Assembly (NCBI GenBank): GCA_020466095.1
Contig: CM035807.1
Location: forward strand, 45,629,978 to 45,693,977
Source of the DNA: Chlorops oryzae
Taxonomy: Eukaryota > Arthropoda > Insecta > Diptera > Chloropidae
Direction: 5' to 3'
Length of the DNA: 64,000 bases
Each line of letters begins with the position of its first letter. Position 1 is the stretch's first letter. This document shows, piece by piece, positions 20,361 through 30,559 of this stretch. A program made the translations under genes and the position numbers. The notes beneath the pieces were generated by a model, which saw only the letters and a list, made by a program, of their open reading frames with translations, did no database searches and was not told where the DNA came from.

Positions 20361-22362
20361 ATGTCGTGCCCCCCTTTCAGTCTGACAACCTCTAAAACAC
20401 ATTGGGTTAAATACAAAAAGTATGATGCAACACACATTCACTCAGAATATTCAATAGACAATGAAAACCAAATTGATGAAGCGGTTGTTACCTTAAATAC
20501 AATATTGGCTTCGGCGGCGGAGCATTCCACCCCGAAAATTCCTGCCGTTGTCCATAGAAATTTTAATTATACTAATAGCCATATTGAAAGGCTTTTGCGA
20601 GAAAAACGTAGATTAAGACGTGAATGGCAACAAAATAGGTCACCTGAAAGTAAAGCCAGACTCAACTTAGCTACGACGCAACTTAAAATCGCTCTCCAAA
20701 AAGAACAAGACAAGAAAAATACTTATTTCATTTCTAAACTTTCACCTAACTGTTCATCAAAAGGATCACTGTGGCGAGCTTTAAAAGTAAAAAACTCTCC
20801 CATAGACCATGAATCTCCTTTAAGAGATCAAAGTGGAAGATGGGCAAGAAGTGACGAGGAAAAAGCTTCTGTGTTTGCTCAACACTTGTGCTCAGTTTTC
20901 CTTCCGAACCCTCCAGTTAATGACCTAAGACTTCCTCCCTTCGAAGAAAACAACCAAACTTTTCCTGTGGCATTTAATGCCAATGATATAAAAAGCATAA
21001 TTAAGGATAATTTTTGCGAGAAAAAAGCTCCCGGTCGGGACTATATAACACCAAAAATGATCAAGGAGTTGCCACACATTGCTCTTAAGTTTATAGCAAA
21101 ACTCTTTAATGCTATTATGCGCTTCTCACACTTCAAGATGTGGAAAGAATCGGTTATCACGATGGTACTGAAGCCCGGCAAAGATATGACGACAGCAAGC
21201 TCCTATCGCCCAATAAGCCTTCTCCCCTGCTTATCTAAACTCTTTGAAAAAGCTCTTCTTATAAAAATAACGCCATACATCCACGAGAATAACTTAATTC
21301 CTGCTCATCAATTTGGCTTTAGAAAAAAACATGGAACTATTGAACAGGTAAATCGAATCACTCGTGAAATTCGTAACGCCTTCGAAAAAAAAAGAATATT
21401 GTTCGGCAATATTCCTAGATATCGCTCAAGCTTTCGACAAAGTGTGGCATGGGGGTCTTATTGCTAAAATGAAGTCCCTACTCCCTCAAAATTTTCACGA
21501 AATTCTTATATCATACCTCCAAAATAGATTCTTTAGAGTAAGAGTTAATGAATTTATAACGGAAAAATTTGAAATTAAAGCAGGAGTCCCGCAAGGCAGT
21601 GTATTAGGCCCCTCTCTTTACCTTCTTCTAACAGCCGACATCCCCACTAGAGATAATATTGTAATGTCAACTTTTGCTGACGACACAGCATTATTGAGCT
21701 GCCACCGCGATCCCATGGAAGCATCAAGAATCCTACAAGAACATATGCAATTATTTGAAAATTGGCTCTCTACCTGGCGAATTAATGTAAACGAAGGTAA
21801 ATGTAAACACATTACATTTACGCTAAGAAGGGGTATAAGCCCAACTATACAACTAAACGGAGTTTCCATCCGTCAAGTAGATAGGGTCGTTTATTTAGGA
21901 GTCCATCTAGACAAACGATTAACTTGGCGAAAGCACATCGAGGCAAAGAGAACAAACCTAAAGCTTAAAGCATCAAAAATTCACTGGTTGATTAACCATC
22001 GCTCTTCTTTGAACATGGAGTATAAAGTTCTTTTATACAATAGTGTATTAAAGCCAGTTTGGTCTTATGGCATTCAGTTGTGGGGAAATGCCTGCGCTTC
22101 CTCTATTGAAATAATCCAAAGAGCTCAATCGAAAATTCTCAGAATCATTACAGGTGCCCCATGGTATATTCGTAATGAACATATTCACCGTGACCTACAA
22201 ATTCCACTCATTAAGGATGAAATCATACGATTAAAATCATCATACAACGATAAGATAAGACATCATTCGAATCAGTTGGCAAGAAGCCTCAGTAACACAA
22301 CAAGTCGAACACGTTTAAAAAGAAAGGACCTTCCGTCTGCATCTACCGTCTTAGAGGCTTAA
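20361..22362 (+). pseudogene. Jockey ORF2: linker and reverse transcriptase, one frameshift
   Basis: Blocks in order: THIHSEYSIDNENQIDEAV, LLREKRRLRREW, RSDEEKASVFAQHL, KKAPGRDYITPKMIKELP, SYRPISLLPCLSKLFEK, HQFGFRKKHGTIEQVNR; then after a one-base shift in an A-run near 21390, FLDIAQAFDKVWHGGL, AGVPQGSVLGPSLYLLL, the catalytic TFADDTALL (near 21670), YLGVHLDKRLTWRKHIEAK and QRAQSKILRIITGAPW. Palm, fingers and thumb are complete apart from the shift. The endonuclease would lie upstream of the gap. The stop codon lies within the first tandem repeat unit. Confidence 0.9.
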
Positions 22363-22552
22363 GACCGATGCTCTTTTATATGCACCTCGCTCGTGCAAGT
22401 CAGATACGTCTGCATCTACCGTCTTAGAGGCTTAAGACCGATGCACTCTTATATGCACCTCGCTCGTGCAAGTCAGACCCGTCTGCATCTACCGTCTTAG
22501 AGGCTTAAGACCGATGCTCTCTTATATGCACCTCGCTCGTGCAAGTCAGATG
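22334..22552 (+). repeat. three 73-bp tandem repeats with two hairpins per unit at the Jockey 3' end
   Basis: Units begin at 22334, 22407 and 22480 with near-identity. Each has GTCTTA-N6-TAAGAC and TGCAC-N7-GTGCA inverted repeats. Length and layout mirror the 74-bp units of the other Jockey element (14270-14520) although the sequences differ. Confidence 0.85.
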
Positions 22553-22892
22553 ATTACCTATCCAAGGATACAGGACCAATGCTCATCACTGGCAAGAACG
22601 TATCCGTTCCAGCCAAAAAAGGCGTTACTACGTCTGGCGCACCTCGCTCGTGCACGCCACACGTAAGGATTCACAAAGCTCGATACAATGTAAGCGGTGT
22701 AACAGCGCTAAACTCCCATCAGACCAGCTTCTTAAATTGAGGCCCGTTGGAACCAGCAACTATTTATATTTTTCTCTGTATAAATAGAAAATGTGTAGTA
22801 CTAGATATAAGATTCGAATATTTACTGTTAGTTTCACAAATTAAGAAAGATTCAGTAAAGTCACGCAAAGTTTAAAAAAAAAAAAAAAAAAA

Positions 22893-22955
22893 ATTTAATA
22901 CTAGCGACGCCATCTATGTGTCAGACCGGGGACTTATCAGCCAACCTGTTATAGT
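22893..22955 (-). mobile_element. mariner (irritans-type) 5' tip
   Basis: ACTAGCGACGCCATCTATG followed by AGACCGGGGACTTATCAGCC and AACCTGTTATA is the outer end of the mariner family at 6636-7745 and 29665-30207. Only about 60 bp remain because the Jockey element interrupts it on the left. Confidence 0.75.
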
Positions 22956-23251
22956 CGTATTCAACAACTGCAGATTTTTCAGATGACGCTTTAAATTTAG
23001 TGAGGAAAGGCATTGGGTAGAAAGATAGATGATAAAAACTTTAAGAAATAGGATTAATTAATTAATGTTTAAAGATATATTGAAATTTTGTTTTAACCCT
23101 CTTTTCATGCAGGAAAAGAAAAAGTTTTTCATACAAATTGAATTAAACGTTTTCGAGAATAGAAACTAAGTAGTAGTTTTATCATATCTTATAAAAATTA
23201 TAAATTTTACCCGCAGGTTTTACTAAAATCAAATCTAAGTTTTATTTCTAG

Positions 23252-23298
23252 GTTTGTCTTTCTACAGCACTCATCCACAGCGATGATGAAGATGTAAG
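23252..23298 (+). pseudogene. exon fragment disrupted by the Tc1-like insertion
   Basis: After an acceptor-like TTTTATTTCTAG (ending 23251) an open stretch ends ...HSDDEDVS and runs into the transposon target TA. Joining conceptually to 26205 onward, with one TA, keeps the frame open into an acidic, Glu/Gln-rich sequence, so the transposon apparently landed in an exon. The same exon piece is repeated at about 30510-30557. Confidence 0.45.
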
Positions 23299-23300
23299 TA

Positions 23301-24652
23301 AAGACTGTCCCAGAAATAACTGTCCTTTTGTTTTTTTTTTTTAATGCAAAAAAACCAATTATGTTTTTTTGAAAAATTCTTTCAGTTTATTATTAAGTGA
23401 ACATTACATTGTAATTACACTGTAAAAAATACACTTAAAAAAATTATACACTTTTTTATTTTATTATGTTTTTTTGAAAAATTCATTCAGTTTATTATTA
23501 AGTGAAGATTACAAAATAATAGAAAATTGTAATTACACTGAAAAAAATACACTTAAAAAAAATTATACACTTTTTTATTAAGGTCCTCCATTAGCTTTTT
23601 TACCGACCTTTCGTTCACTTTAGTGTATGCCCGACGCCATTTATGTCGAAATATTTCGATGTTCTTCGCAGTTTGTTTGGTCTTCTTAAGGTTCCTTTTC
23701 ATTAAAGCCCAATATTTTTCGAGTGGACGAAGTTCGGGGTAATTCGGAGGATTTGCTTCTCTTGGTACCACAGTGACATTATTGGCTTGGTACCAATCCA
23801 TCGTTCTCTGGGCGTAGTGAGATGTTGCTAGGTCAGGCCAAAATAGTACTGAACCTTGGTGTTGACGTATAAAAGGCAGCAAACGCCGGTCCAGACACTC
23901 TCTGATGTAAATTTCGATGTTGATTGTGCGATCCGTCACAAATTCCTTACTTCGAAGGCCACATTTGCAAATGGCCTGCCACAACATGTATTTCTTTGGA
24001 AATTTGGTATGTTTTTCGGTGATAAATTTAGAGGATGCTCCACCTCTTCTAACCGCAGTATAATATCCGTGTCCAGGTAACCGCTTGAAATCAGCTTTGC
24101 AATACGTTTCATCGTCCATGATCATGCAATTAAATTTGGGCAGGTAATCGCGATACAGTTTTCGAGCCCTCATCTTGGCTTCGGCGTCCTTTTCTTCTGA
24201 CCTATCAGGTACTATTTGTACTTTATAGCTCCTTAGGCTGTAAACTTTTTTAATCCGTTGAACACTTGACTTCGATGTTCCCGCTTTTGCTGCCATATCA
24301 CGAACCGAAGTGCCTGAATTCTGAGTAAACAGCCGCTTATCGTTCTGGGCCACCGCTGGGTTCGCTGGACCACTTTTTCTCCCTGATCCTGGTGTTTTTG
24401 ATAAAGGGGTAAGCTGTCTGTATCGTTTTATGGTTCTACTGACAGTTTTTTTGCACACGCCAACTTCCTTAACGATCTTTTTGTACGTGGTGTTTGGATT
24501 TTCCAGGTGTTTGTAAATAATTGCTTTCCGCCTTTCTTCTTGTTGAGACGACATCTTTTCAGTAGCTCTTTTATTTTACGAATGAATATTTTGTTTTTCA
24601 TCTGCAATATTTATACTTTATTTAGGTACCAAATATTTGCTATAGAGTTCAA
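23301..24652 (-). mobile_element. Tc1/mariner DD37E-type transposon, copy A, right tip missing
   Basis: The left terminal repeat AAGACTGTCCCAGAAATAAC starts at 23301 next to a TA. The minus-strand transposase is complete (23553-24554). Between TIR and gene is a tandem duplication of about 105 bp (23360-23578) absent from copy C. The right end stops at about 24652, some 55 bp before the TIR expected from copy B, where a Bel-Pao leader begins. Confidence 0.8.
23553..24554 (-). CDS. Tc1-like transposase, DD37E, full length (333 aa)
   Basis: An uninterrupted 333-residue frame starts MSSQQEERRK. Two helix-turn-helix regions come first (KKIVKEVGVCKKTVSRTIKR; then SVRDMAAKAGTSKSSVQRI) with a GRKSGP GRPR-like hook between them. 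The catalytic domain has MIMDDETYC, VLFWPDLATSHYA and RPLEKYWALMKRNL, giving Asp, Asp, Glu with 37 residues between the last two. This spacing marks the DD37E group; classic Tc1 is DD34E. Length is normal for the superfamily. It performs cut-and-paste at TA. Three copies in this window share it, but only this one is intact; because its own right TIR is missing, it could act only in trans. Confidence 0.9.
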   Translation of the reverse strand: MSSQQEERRKAIIYKHLENPNTTYKKIVKEVGVCKKTVSRTIKRYRQLTPLSKTPGSGRKSGPANPAVAQNDKRLFTQNSGTSVRDMAAKAGTSKSSVQRIKKVYSLRSYKVQIVPDRSEEKDAEAKMRARKLYRDYLPKFNCMIMDDETYCKADFKRLPGHGYYTAVRRGGASSKFITEKHTKFPKKYMLWQAICKCGLRSKEFVTDRTINIEIYIRECLDRRLLPFIRQHQGSVLFWPDLATSHYAQRTMDWYQANNVTVVPREANPPNYPELRPLEKYWALMKRNLKKTKQTAKNIEIFRHKWRRAYTKVNERSVKKLMEDLNKKVYNFF

Positions 24653-24861
24653 TGATATAATACTTGTGACCCGATTTGTTGCTCCAAATAGCCCACAGCT
24701 TCCTGGTTGTGAATATGATGGTAGTGAGCCCGATTTGTTGATCCAAATAGCCCACACCTCCTGAATTACCCGAAGCCTTAATACACGTTCAATAAGCTTT
24801 CTGAATTGTAGCTGTTCGATGACTTCTAAGTTCTTCCGAAGGGTCCTGTCACGATCGCCAA
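24653..24861 (-). mobile_element. Bel-Pao element 1, primer-binding site and leader remnant
   Basis: On the minus strand, just inside the LTR at 24862, the sequence reads TTGGCGATCGTGACAGGAC. It differs at one base from the complement of a tRNA-Arg 3' end, a common primer site of such elements. About 200 bp of leader follow, with GGGCTATTTGGA(T/G)CAACAAATCGGG occurring twice, and are then cut by Tc1-like copy A. Confidence 0.7.
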
Positions 24862-25285
24862 GTACAAACTGGAAGATAGCCAGTTTGGGAATCCCAATCT
24901 CTTGGTCGATATTAAGTACCCTTTGCCTTGGGTTCGTCAAGGCTTGTTATTCTATCACTTGTGTGATAGATTTTTTAATGAAAATTAAAGATTCGCGTTC
25001 AGTTATACCGTACTGCTTGACGGCGAATCGAGAAAGAAGTGTGTTTTTATTCTTTAATAGCGTGTTAGTATGTATGTATAAATGCATAAATAACGTATGT
25101 ACAACCTGACTAGCAAATGTACCGTATTAACAGCGAACATAATTGGAATTCGAGTATATTGCAAAGAATGAGAAACGAATAACTGTGTGATGCATAAATG
25201 ACAAAAGAGGGTATTCATTTTTGATGTTACATTTAACATATGAAATTTAAGTGCAATACTTATAAATTATGATGCCGATTAAACA
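24862..25285 (-). repeat. Bel-Pao element 1, 5' LTR (about 424 bp)
   Basis: Nearly identical to 30938-31364. On the minus strand it starts TGTTTAATCGGCATC, and the inner end is next to the primer-binding site. GTACC (25286-25290) follows on the outer side and matches GTACC (30933-30937) at the outer side of the other LTR, so the two LTRs bordered one insertion into a Tc1-like copy. Confidence 0.85.
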
Positions 25286-26204
25286 GTACCAATCCATCGT
25301 TCTCTGGGCGTAGTGAGATGTTGCTAGGTCAGGCCAAAATAGTACTGAACCTTGGTGTTGACGTATAAAAGGCAGCAAACGCCGGTCCAGACACTCTCTG
25401 ATGAAAATTTCGATGTTGATTGTGCGATCCGTCACAAATTCCTTACTTCGAAGGCCACATTTGCAAATGGCCTGCCACACCATGTATTTCTTTGGAAATT
25501 TGGTATGTTTTTCGGTGATAAATTTAGAGGATGCTCCACCTCTTCTAACCGCAGTATAATATCCGTATCCAGGTAACTGCTTGAAATCCGCTTTGCAATA
25601 CGTTTCATCATCCATGATCATGCAATTAAATTTGGGCAGGTAATCGCGATATAGTTTTCGAGCCCTCATCTTGGCTTCGGCGTCCTTTTCTTCTGACCTA
25701 TCAGGTACTTTTTGTACTTTATAGCTCCTTAGGCTGTAAACTTTTTTTATCCGTTGAACACTTGACTTCGATGTTCCCGCTTTTGCTGCCATATCACGAA
25801 CCGAAGGTGCCTGAATTCTGAGTAAACAGCCGCTTAACGTTCTGGGCCACCGCTTGGTTCGCTGGACCACTTTTTCTCCCTGATCCTGGTGTTTTTGATA
25901 AAGGGGTAAGCTGTCTGTATCGTTTTATGGTTCTACTGACAGTTTTTTTGCACACGCCAACTTCCTTAGCGATCTTTTTGTACGTGGTGTTCGGATTTTC
26001 CAGGTGTTTGTAAATAATTGATTTCCGCTTTTCTTCTTGTTGAGACGACATCTTTTCAGTAGCTCTTTTATTTTACGAATGAATATTTTGTTTTTCATCT
26101 GCAATATTTATACTTTATTTAGGTACCAAATATGTTGCTATAGAGTTAACACTTTTTTATAAATAGCCTAAAAACAAAAGGACAGTTATTTCTGGAACAG
26201 TCCT
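25286..26204 (-). pseudogene. Tc1-like DD37E copy B, N-terminal half with right TIR
   Basis: The transposase starts at 26051 (MSSQQEEKRKSII), shifts frame near 25800 (at the EPSVRD/GTFGS region) and ends at 25286 at the Tyr before QANNV, where the Bel-Pao LTR is inserted. The right terminal repeat GGACAGTTATTTCTGGAACA ends near 26200 with a TA at 26205-26206. The missing half corresponds to copy C (30560-30937). Confidence 0.85.
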
Positions 26205-26206
26205 TA

Positions 26207-26880
26207 AATTAAAAACTCTTATAAAAAGTTATGAAGAAAAGGAGAATGAGGAGGAGGCAGACGAGCAGCAGCAGCAACACGAGTCGGATGGCGAAAAGGG
26301 TGTAACCGATGGTTCTAATTTTGCGTCACTACACAAACAAAACAATCTTGACACTCAATTTGGTATGCATCAGAGTGATGATAAACAAAAAATTTTTGTT
26401 TGGAAACTCAGTATTAACGTTGAGAAGTTCCAATGACTTTCCGATTGGAAATGAACATTTTACAATGACAATGGGGCTCTAGCAGTTAATGTTTTATAAA
26501 TCTCCTCAATATTTTGATCAATCCGATCTTGACCTCTATAAGCATATTTTATTAAAAAGCAATGCATATAGACGTGGCTACATATCAGACGGACAAGTTA
26601 ATGGTAATAGGGGTAAAAAGTAAATCAACATTATTCGCAAGTTAATCCAGGTTGTAGATCATGAGTCAAGCTTAAGCACACAAAATGTGAAAAAGAAAGA
26701 TTTGGATTGATGAAATTAAATTCTGCCCCAACCAACTATATATATTGGGACGATCCGAACGAATTAGTCAATCGTCTGAGACTGCTCCTGTCATCACAAT
26801 CAGCGTGACATAATAATCATAATAACGAAATTATTTCAATTATTGAAGAGCTCAAAGAATCTAACATAATCGTATAATGG
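26207..26880 (+). pseudogene. remnant of an unidentified repeat-associated gene (acidic region, then YWDDPNEL...IISIIEEL block)
   Basis: Downstream of the Tc1-like right end the frame reads KTLIKSYEEKENEEEADEQQ, a stretch rich in Glu and Gln, open to about 26432. A second piece (26480-26625) has YFDQSDLDLYKHILL, and a third (26705-26875) has APTNYIYWDDPNELVNRLRL and NEIISIIEELKE. I recognise the last block as a conserved insect protein piece that is often found in repeats, but cannot name the family or a function. Frameshifts and a stop separate the pieces. The upstream exon (23252-23298) was apparently cut off by the transposon. Confidence 0.5.
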
Positions 26881-26897
26881 AGCGTTGATAAGTTTTG

Positions 26898-26975
26898 TCG
26901 ATATAATATATATAATGTATATATAATATATATAATATATATATAATATATATAATATATATAAGATATATAATA
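26898..26975. repeat. TATA-type microsatellite
   Basis: Irregular runs of ATATATAAT over about 75 bp. Confidence 0.9.
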
Positions 26976-26984
26976 CAATTAATA

Positions 26985-27180
26985 ATAGCATGTTTCCACA
27001 TAGTGAATTACCTAAATAAATAAGAGTTATTTCGGTCATTTAGAAGCGTATAATTACGAAAATATTGGCTCAGGAGACTAAAAAAAAATCATTATGTTGA
27101 TAAGATTTGATGCAGATGCTTAACAGACTCTAATCCATATGGTTAATTCACTATGTTAATTCAATGTGGAAACATGCTAT
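26985..27180. repeat. 196-bp inverted-repeat unit
   Basis: ATAGCATGTTTCCACATAGT (26985-27004) is matched in reverse by AATGTGGAAACATGCTAT (27163-27180). Arms are about 24 bp, spacer about 145 bp. Possibly a MITE; no coding sequence. Confidence 0.65.
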
Positions 27181-27944
27181 AAGTCAAAGAAATTAAGCAC
27201 ACAATTGACTTTTGGTAAGGATACTTGCTTCAATGCTCATTTCCATCAAGACGCTGCAAGAATTTCGTTAAATTCAATCGTAATGTGTTTCGAAATGAAT
27301 TTCAGAGTTCGATTGAAGCTTATGAGAAGCACAGCATTTTAGGCGAATCATATTTTTTAATTCTGGTCCAACTTTTTTCCAATCAATTTCTTTTTATTGA
27401 CAGTTGAATTAATTGCGGTTGCTTGTTTTGAGTTTTCATTCAGATCGTTTAATATTTTGTTTTTAACTTTAGTTTTTGTAAGCAGATCTTTAGTTAGCGT
27501 AGTGGTGGGAAGAGACGGTTTCTCAAAATTCTCGGAAACACCTTTGTTCATTGATTTTGATGGCATTGAACTTATCCTTTAAGATCTTTCTTGTCTGAAT
27601 AATGTTCTTTAACAATTTTTCATCCATTTCTCTTTCAAATGAACCAGTCTCATTGAATATAAAAATGGGAATGAAAGTACTTTAGGACTGTTAACGACCT
27701 TTTTAGTATCAATAATGACTAGACGTGTTTATCGTTTTTTTAGTTTTATTGATTTCATTCAGATACAGTTGTTATACATTTTTACAATTTTTAAGATTTT
27801 ACTAAGCTCGTTTTGGAAAATATATTCGTTACAAAACCTTTTACTTATTAAAACTTTTAATTGGTAAATTATTCTCGATATGTGTATGATTGAATACACC
27901 TCATTGTGATGAAAAGTATGAATGTTGTTTTGATTTAAGCATAT
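27181..27944. other. no recognised gene
   Basis: A short minus-strand open frame (27566-27357) rich in Lys and Asn gives no recognisable domain. The rest is AT-rich non-coding sequence. Confidence 0.5.
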
Positions 27945-28850
27945 CAATGGGCACGACGGCGACCATCGTATGTGCTCTGTTTGATGAACATCTTCAAGTT
28001 GCCATATGGCAATGAGGGATCTTTTCCTGGTTGAGGGATTATGATTATGTTAGAAATTTTCCTAAGTTGAGGGTAAAATCCTAATCTTAGTATGGCATTA
28101 AATATGAAAAGGATTAACCTGGTGGGTGACAGGATCAAAGGCGGCTGCTTTTTTATGTTTAGCTCATTAATGACAGTTTGAACATCTTTGTTCGTTTATG
28201 TAAACGTGGGTTTATTTGAGGCAATTGGAAGAGTGCTTGCGTTGTTTAGGCTTTAAAACCATTTCCAAATGCTTAGCAAATATATGAGCTTTTTCTTCGC
28301 TTTCTAACTCAACTTCCAGTGTTAGTACGTAGGGGTGCTATGTGTTTTGGGTGCCTTCAAGTTTTTGTTAGTTTTCCATAGAGAATAGTTAGTTTCTGCA
28401 GTTGGGCTCAACTTTTGTGTAAAATTTTCAGCTCAATGTCAAGTGCTTCTCTCAGGAGCTTCGTTGCTTGAACTTAGTTGTGCGGTGGGTGATCGTTGAC
28501 GCTGCAATTCGTAGGCGTCTTTTTTGTCGTAAAAGATTTTCGAGCTCACTTAAAGTATATCTCCGAAGCACTTTTGGATTGTTGATCAATTTTCGGGTGG
28601 CGTGAACTGCTGCCGATATTATGATATTATTGAGCTCTGTTACAGCACCTTCAATATCACTTTCCTTTCGGAAGATTGTTTTCTCATTCAAATGGGAGCT
28701 AATATATTTTTTAAACTTAAGCCAGTCAGTTTTTCGAGTTATAATTCTACCAGGTTTTTTTGAATGTGGGCAAGCCCATCATTGTTATTATAACAGAGGA
28801 ATGATCGGATGACATATCGAAGCTGGGTTCAGCATTGTACTGGATCCTTC
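27945..28850 (-). pseudogene. Jockey-clade ORF2 relic (endonuclease end to start of reverse transcriptase)
   Basis: Minus-strand pieces in order: FDMSSDHSSVIIT (about 28820), DWLKFKKYISSHLNEK, ESDIEGAVTELNNIIISAA, SELENLLRQKRRLRIA (about 28540), and after a decayed stretch FNAILRLGFYPQLRKI...IIPQPGKDPS (about 28090-28015). These match the endonuclease-to-palm order of Jockey elements, with many shifts. The 3' break is near 27945. Confidence 0.7.
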
Positions 28851-29024
28851 CGCTAATGGGGCTTTTAAATCGTAATTTTGCGGTGAAGCAAAATTGGGGA
28901 TTGTATATTGGGTGGACCTCATTCTTTGGGCACTAGCCACTGGATCAAGCTCAATGCGTTTTTAGGGTTGCGCAATTTGATTATTGTTTTTAATCCCAAT
29001 AAGCCAGATGATAGCATTTATGAT

Positions 29025-29305
29025 ATCATTATAATAGCATATTGTCGGTAATTTGTATCACATATGACTATAATATATGATTCATATATGATATGCTTTT
29101 CGTTCTACAGTCCACCCTCATATATGATATCATATATATTATTGAAATGATATTATTTATGATTATCATATAAGGCACTCATATATGATAGTACATAAGA
29201 CAACCATATATGGTATACAGATATAATATTGTATATGAATATCATATATGAGTATCCAATATGATATCGATACAATATAACATATAAATATCATATATGA
29301 GTGTC
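29025..29305. repeat. CATATATGA-rich palindromic tract
   Basis: CATATATGA and close variants, a self-complementary motif, recur about ten times, often as TCATATATGA(T/G). No coding sequence. Confidence 0.8.
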
Positions 29306-29664
29306 CTCTACACAGAGAAAATGATACAACATCAAATGGCGGGTTCGATCCCTGCTCCAGCGAGCGTAATAATTTTTTTTTTTCAACTACGCCATCGCGA
29401 GATGATTTCAGCTTGCTAGATTGATTATATCAATGTAAGTGCAAAAAAACTGGTTTGTCTTTGTAAACTATGGAATAAATACGGAATTCATACTTTTTTT
29501 AATCAATAAGTCTTGCTTTGTATATTAAAAAGGTTTCTTCTTAAAACGATTTTCTTCCAATAAGGAATCTTATCAAAACGTCATTTTTATAAGAATTTCA
29601 CATAGTTTGATTGATATGGTCACCATATTATTTTACTATATCAAGCAGTTTTCTATTTCCTTTA
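29306..29664. mobile_element. truncated, shortened relative of the 521-1540 TIR element
   Basis: It starts CTACACAGAGAAAATGATAC like the left end at 521, then has the T-arm-like GCGGGTTCGATCCCTGC (29339-29355). It jumps from there to sequence matching 1074-1350 (CTACGCCATCGCGAG and beyond), so about 330 bp are missing internally, and it breaks off at 29664 where a mariner piece begins. Confidence 0.75.
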
Positions 29665-30207
29665 ACCTTCAAATCACCTTTGTGTGGAAAACCACGCAAA
29701 TTGAAACATTTTTTGCCTCAAAATAGGCCTCAGTTTCGGCGATCACCTCTTCATTGCAGCCAAATTTTTTCCCTGCGAGCATCATTCAAAATCATTTTGT
29801 GAATTTTTTTGATGTTTTCGTCGGTAATCACCTCTTTCGGGCGTCCACTGCGTTCACCGTCCTCCGTGCTCATTTCACCACGCTTGAATTTTGCATACCA
29901 ATCAATTATTGTTGATTTTCCTGGGGAAGAATCCGGAAACTCATTATCAAGCCAAGTTTTTGCTTCCACTGTATTTTTCCCCTTCAGAAAACAGTATTTT
30001 ATCAAAACACGAAATTCCTTTTTTTCCATTTTTTTCACAATAACTAAAGTTGCTTCACAAAAGACGCTCTATCTCACAAACTAATTGACTTACCGACGTC
30101 AAATTTTGACACGAATAATTTAAAGGTTGCCACTATATAAAAATAATATGCATTTAATACTAGCGACGCCATCTATGTGTCAGACCGGGGACTTATCAGC
30201 CAACCTG
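29665..30207 (-). mobile_element. internally deleted mariner (irritans-type)
   Basis: On the minus strand from 30207: terminal repeat (TAACAGGTTGGCTGATAAGT), short leader, then transposase N-terminus MKKMEKKEFRVLIKYCFLKG, FKRGEMSTEDGERSGRPKEV (30038 to about 29790). It jumps directly from MILND to the C-terminal region REKIWLQ/GCNEEVIAE, so the catalytic domain is deleted, and ends at the relative of the 521-1540 element. Confidence 0.8.
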
Positions 30208-30559
30208 TTATAGTCGTATTAAACAACTGCAGATTTTTCAGATGACGCTTTAAATTTAGTGAGGAAAGGCATTGGGTAGAAAGATAGATGATAAAAACTT
30301 TAAGAAATAGGATAAATTAATTAATGTTTAAAGATATATTGGAATTTTGTTTTAACCCTCTATTCATACAGGAAAAGAAAAAGTTTTTCATACAAATTGA
30401 ATTAAACGTTTTCGAGAATAGAAACTAAGTAGTAGTTTTATCATATCTTATAAAAATTATAAATTTTACCCGCAGGTTTTACTAAAATCAAATCTAAGTT
30501 TTATTTCTAGGTTTGTCTTTCTACAGCACTCATCCACAGCGATGATGAAGATGTAAGTA
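30208..30559. repeat. duplicated flank (matches 22956-23300)
   Basis: From the mariner tip (30165) to the Tc1-like TIR (30560) the sequence matches 22908-23300 with only scattered differences, for example ATTAAACAAC instead of ATTCAACAAC. It includes the same acceptor-like site and exon piece. Confidence 0.9.

Larger units (their letters stand above)
20361..22893 (+). mobile_element. Jockey-clade retrotransposon, 5' end lost in gap, complete 3' end
   Basis: ORF2 from the linker onward (20361-22362), three 73-bp tandem repeats (22334-22552), about 320 bp of tail and a poly(A) run at 22874-22892. It abuts a mariner end (22893 onward). In the related block at 30150 the same mariner sequence is continuous through this point, so the Jockey element inserted into the mariner. 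Confidence 0.85.

Noticed and set aside
22334..22552. CRISPR-like array (regular 73-bp units)
   Set aside because: Units are contiguous tandem copies without unique spacers and belong to the Jockey 3' end.
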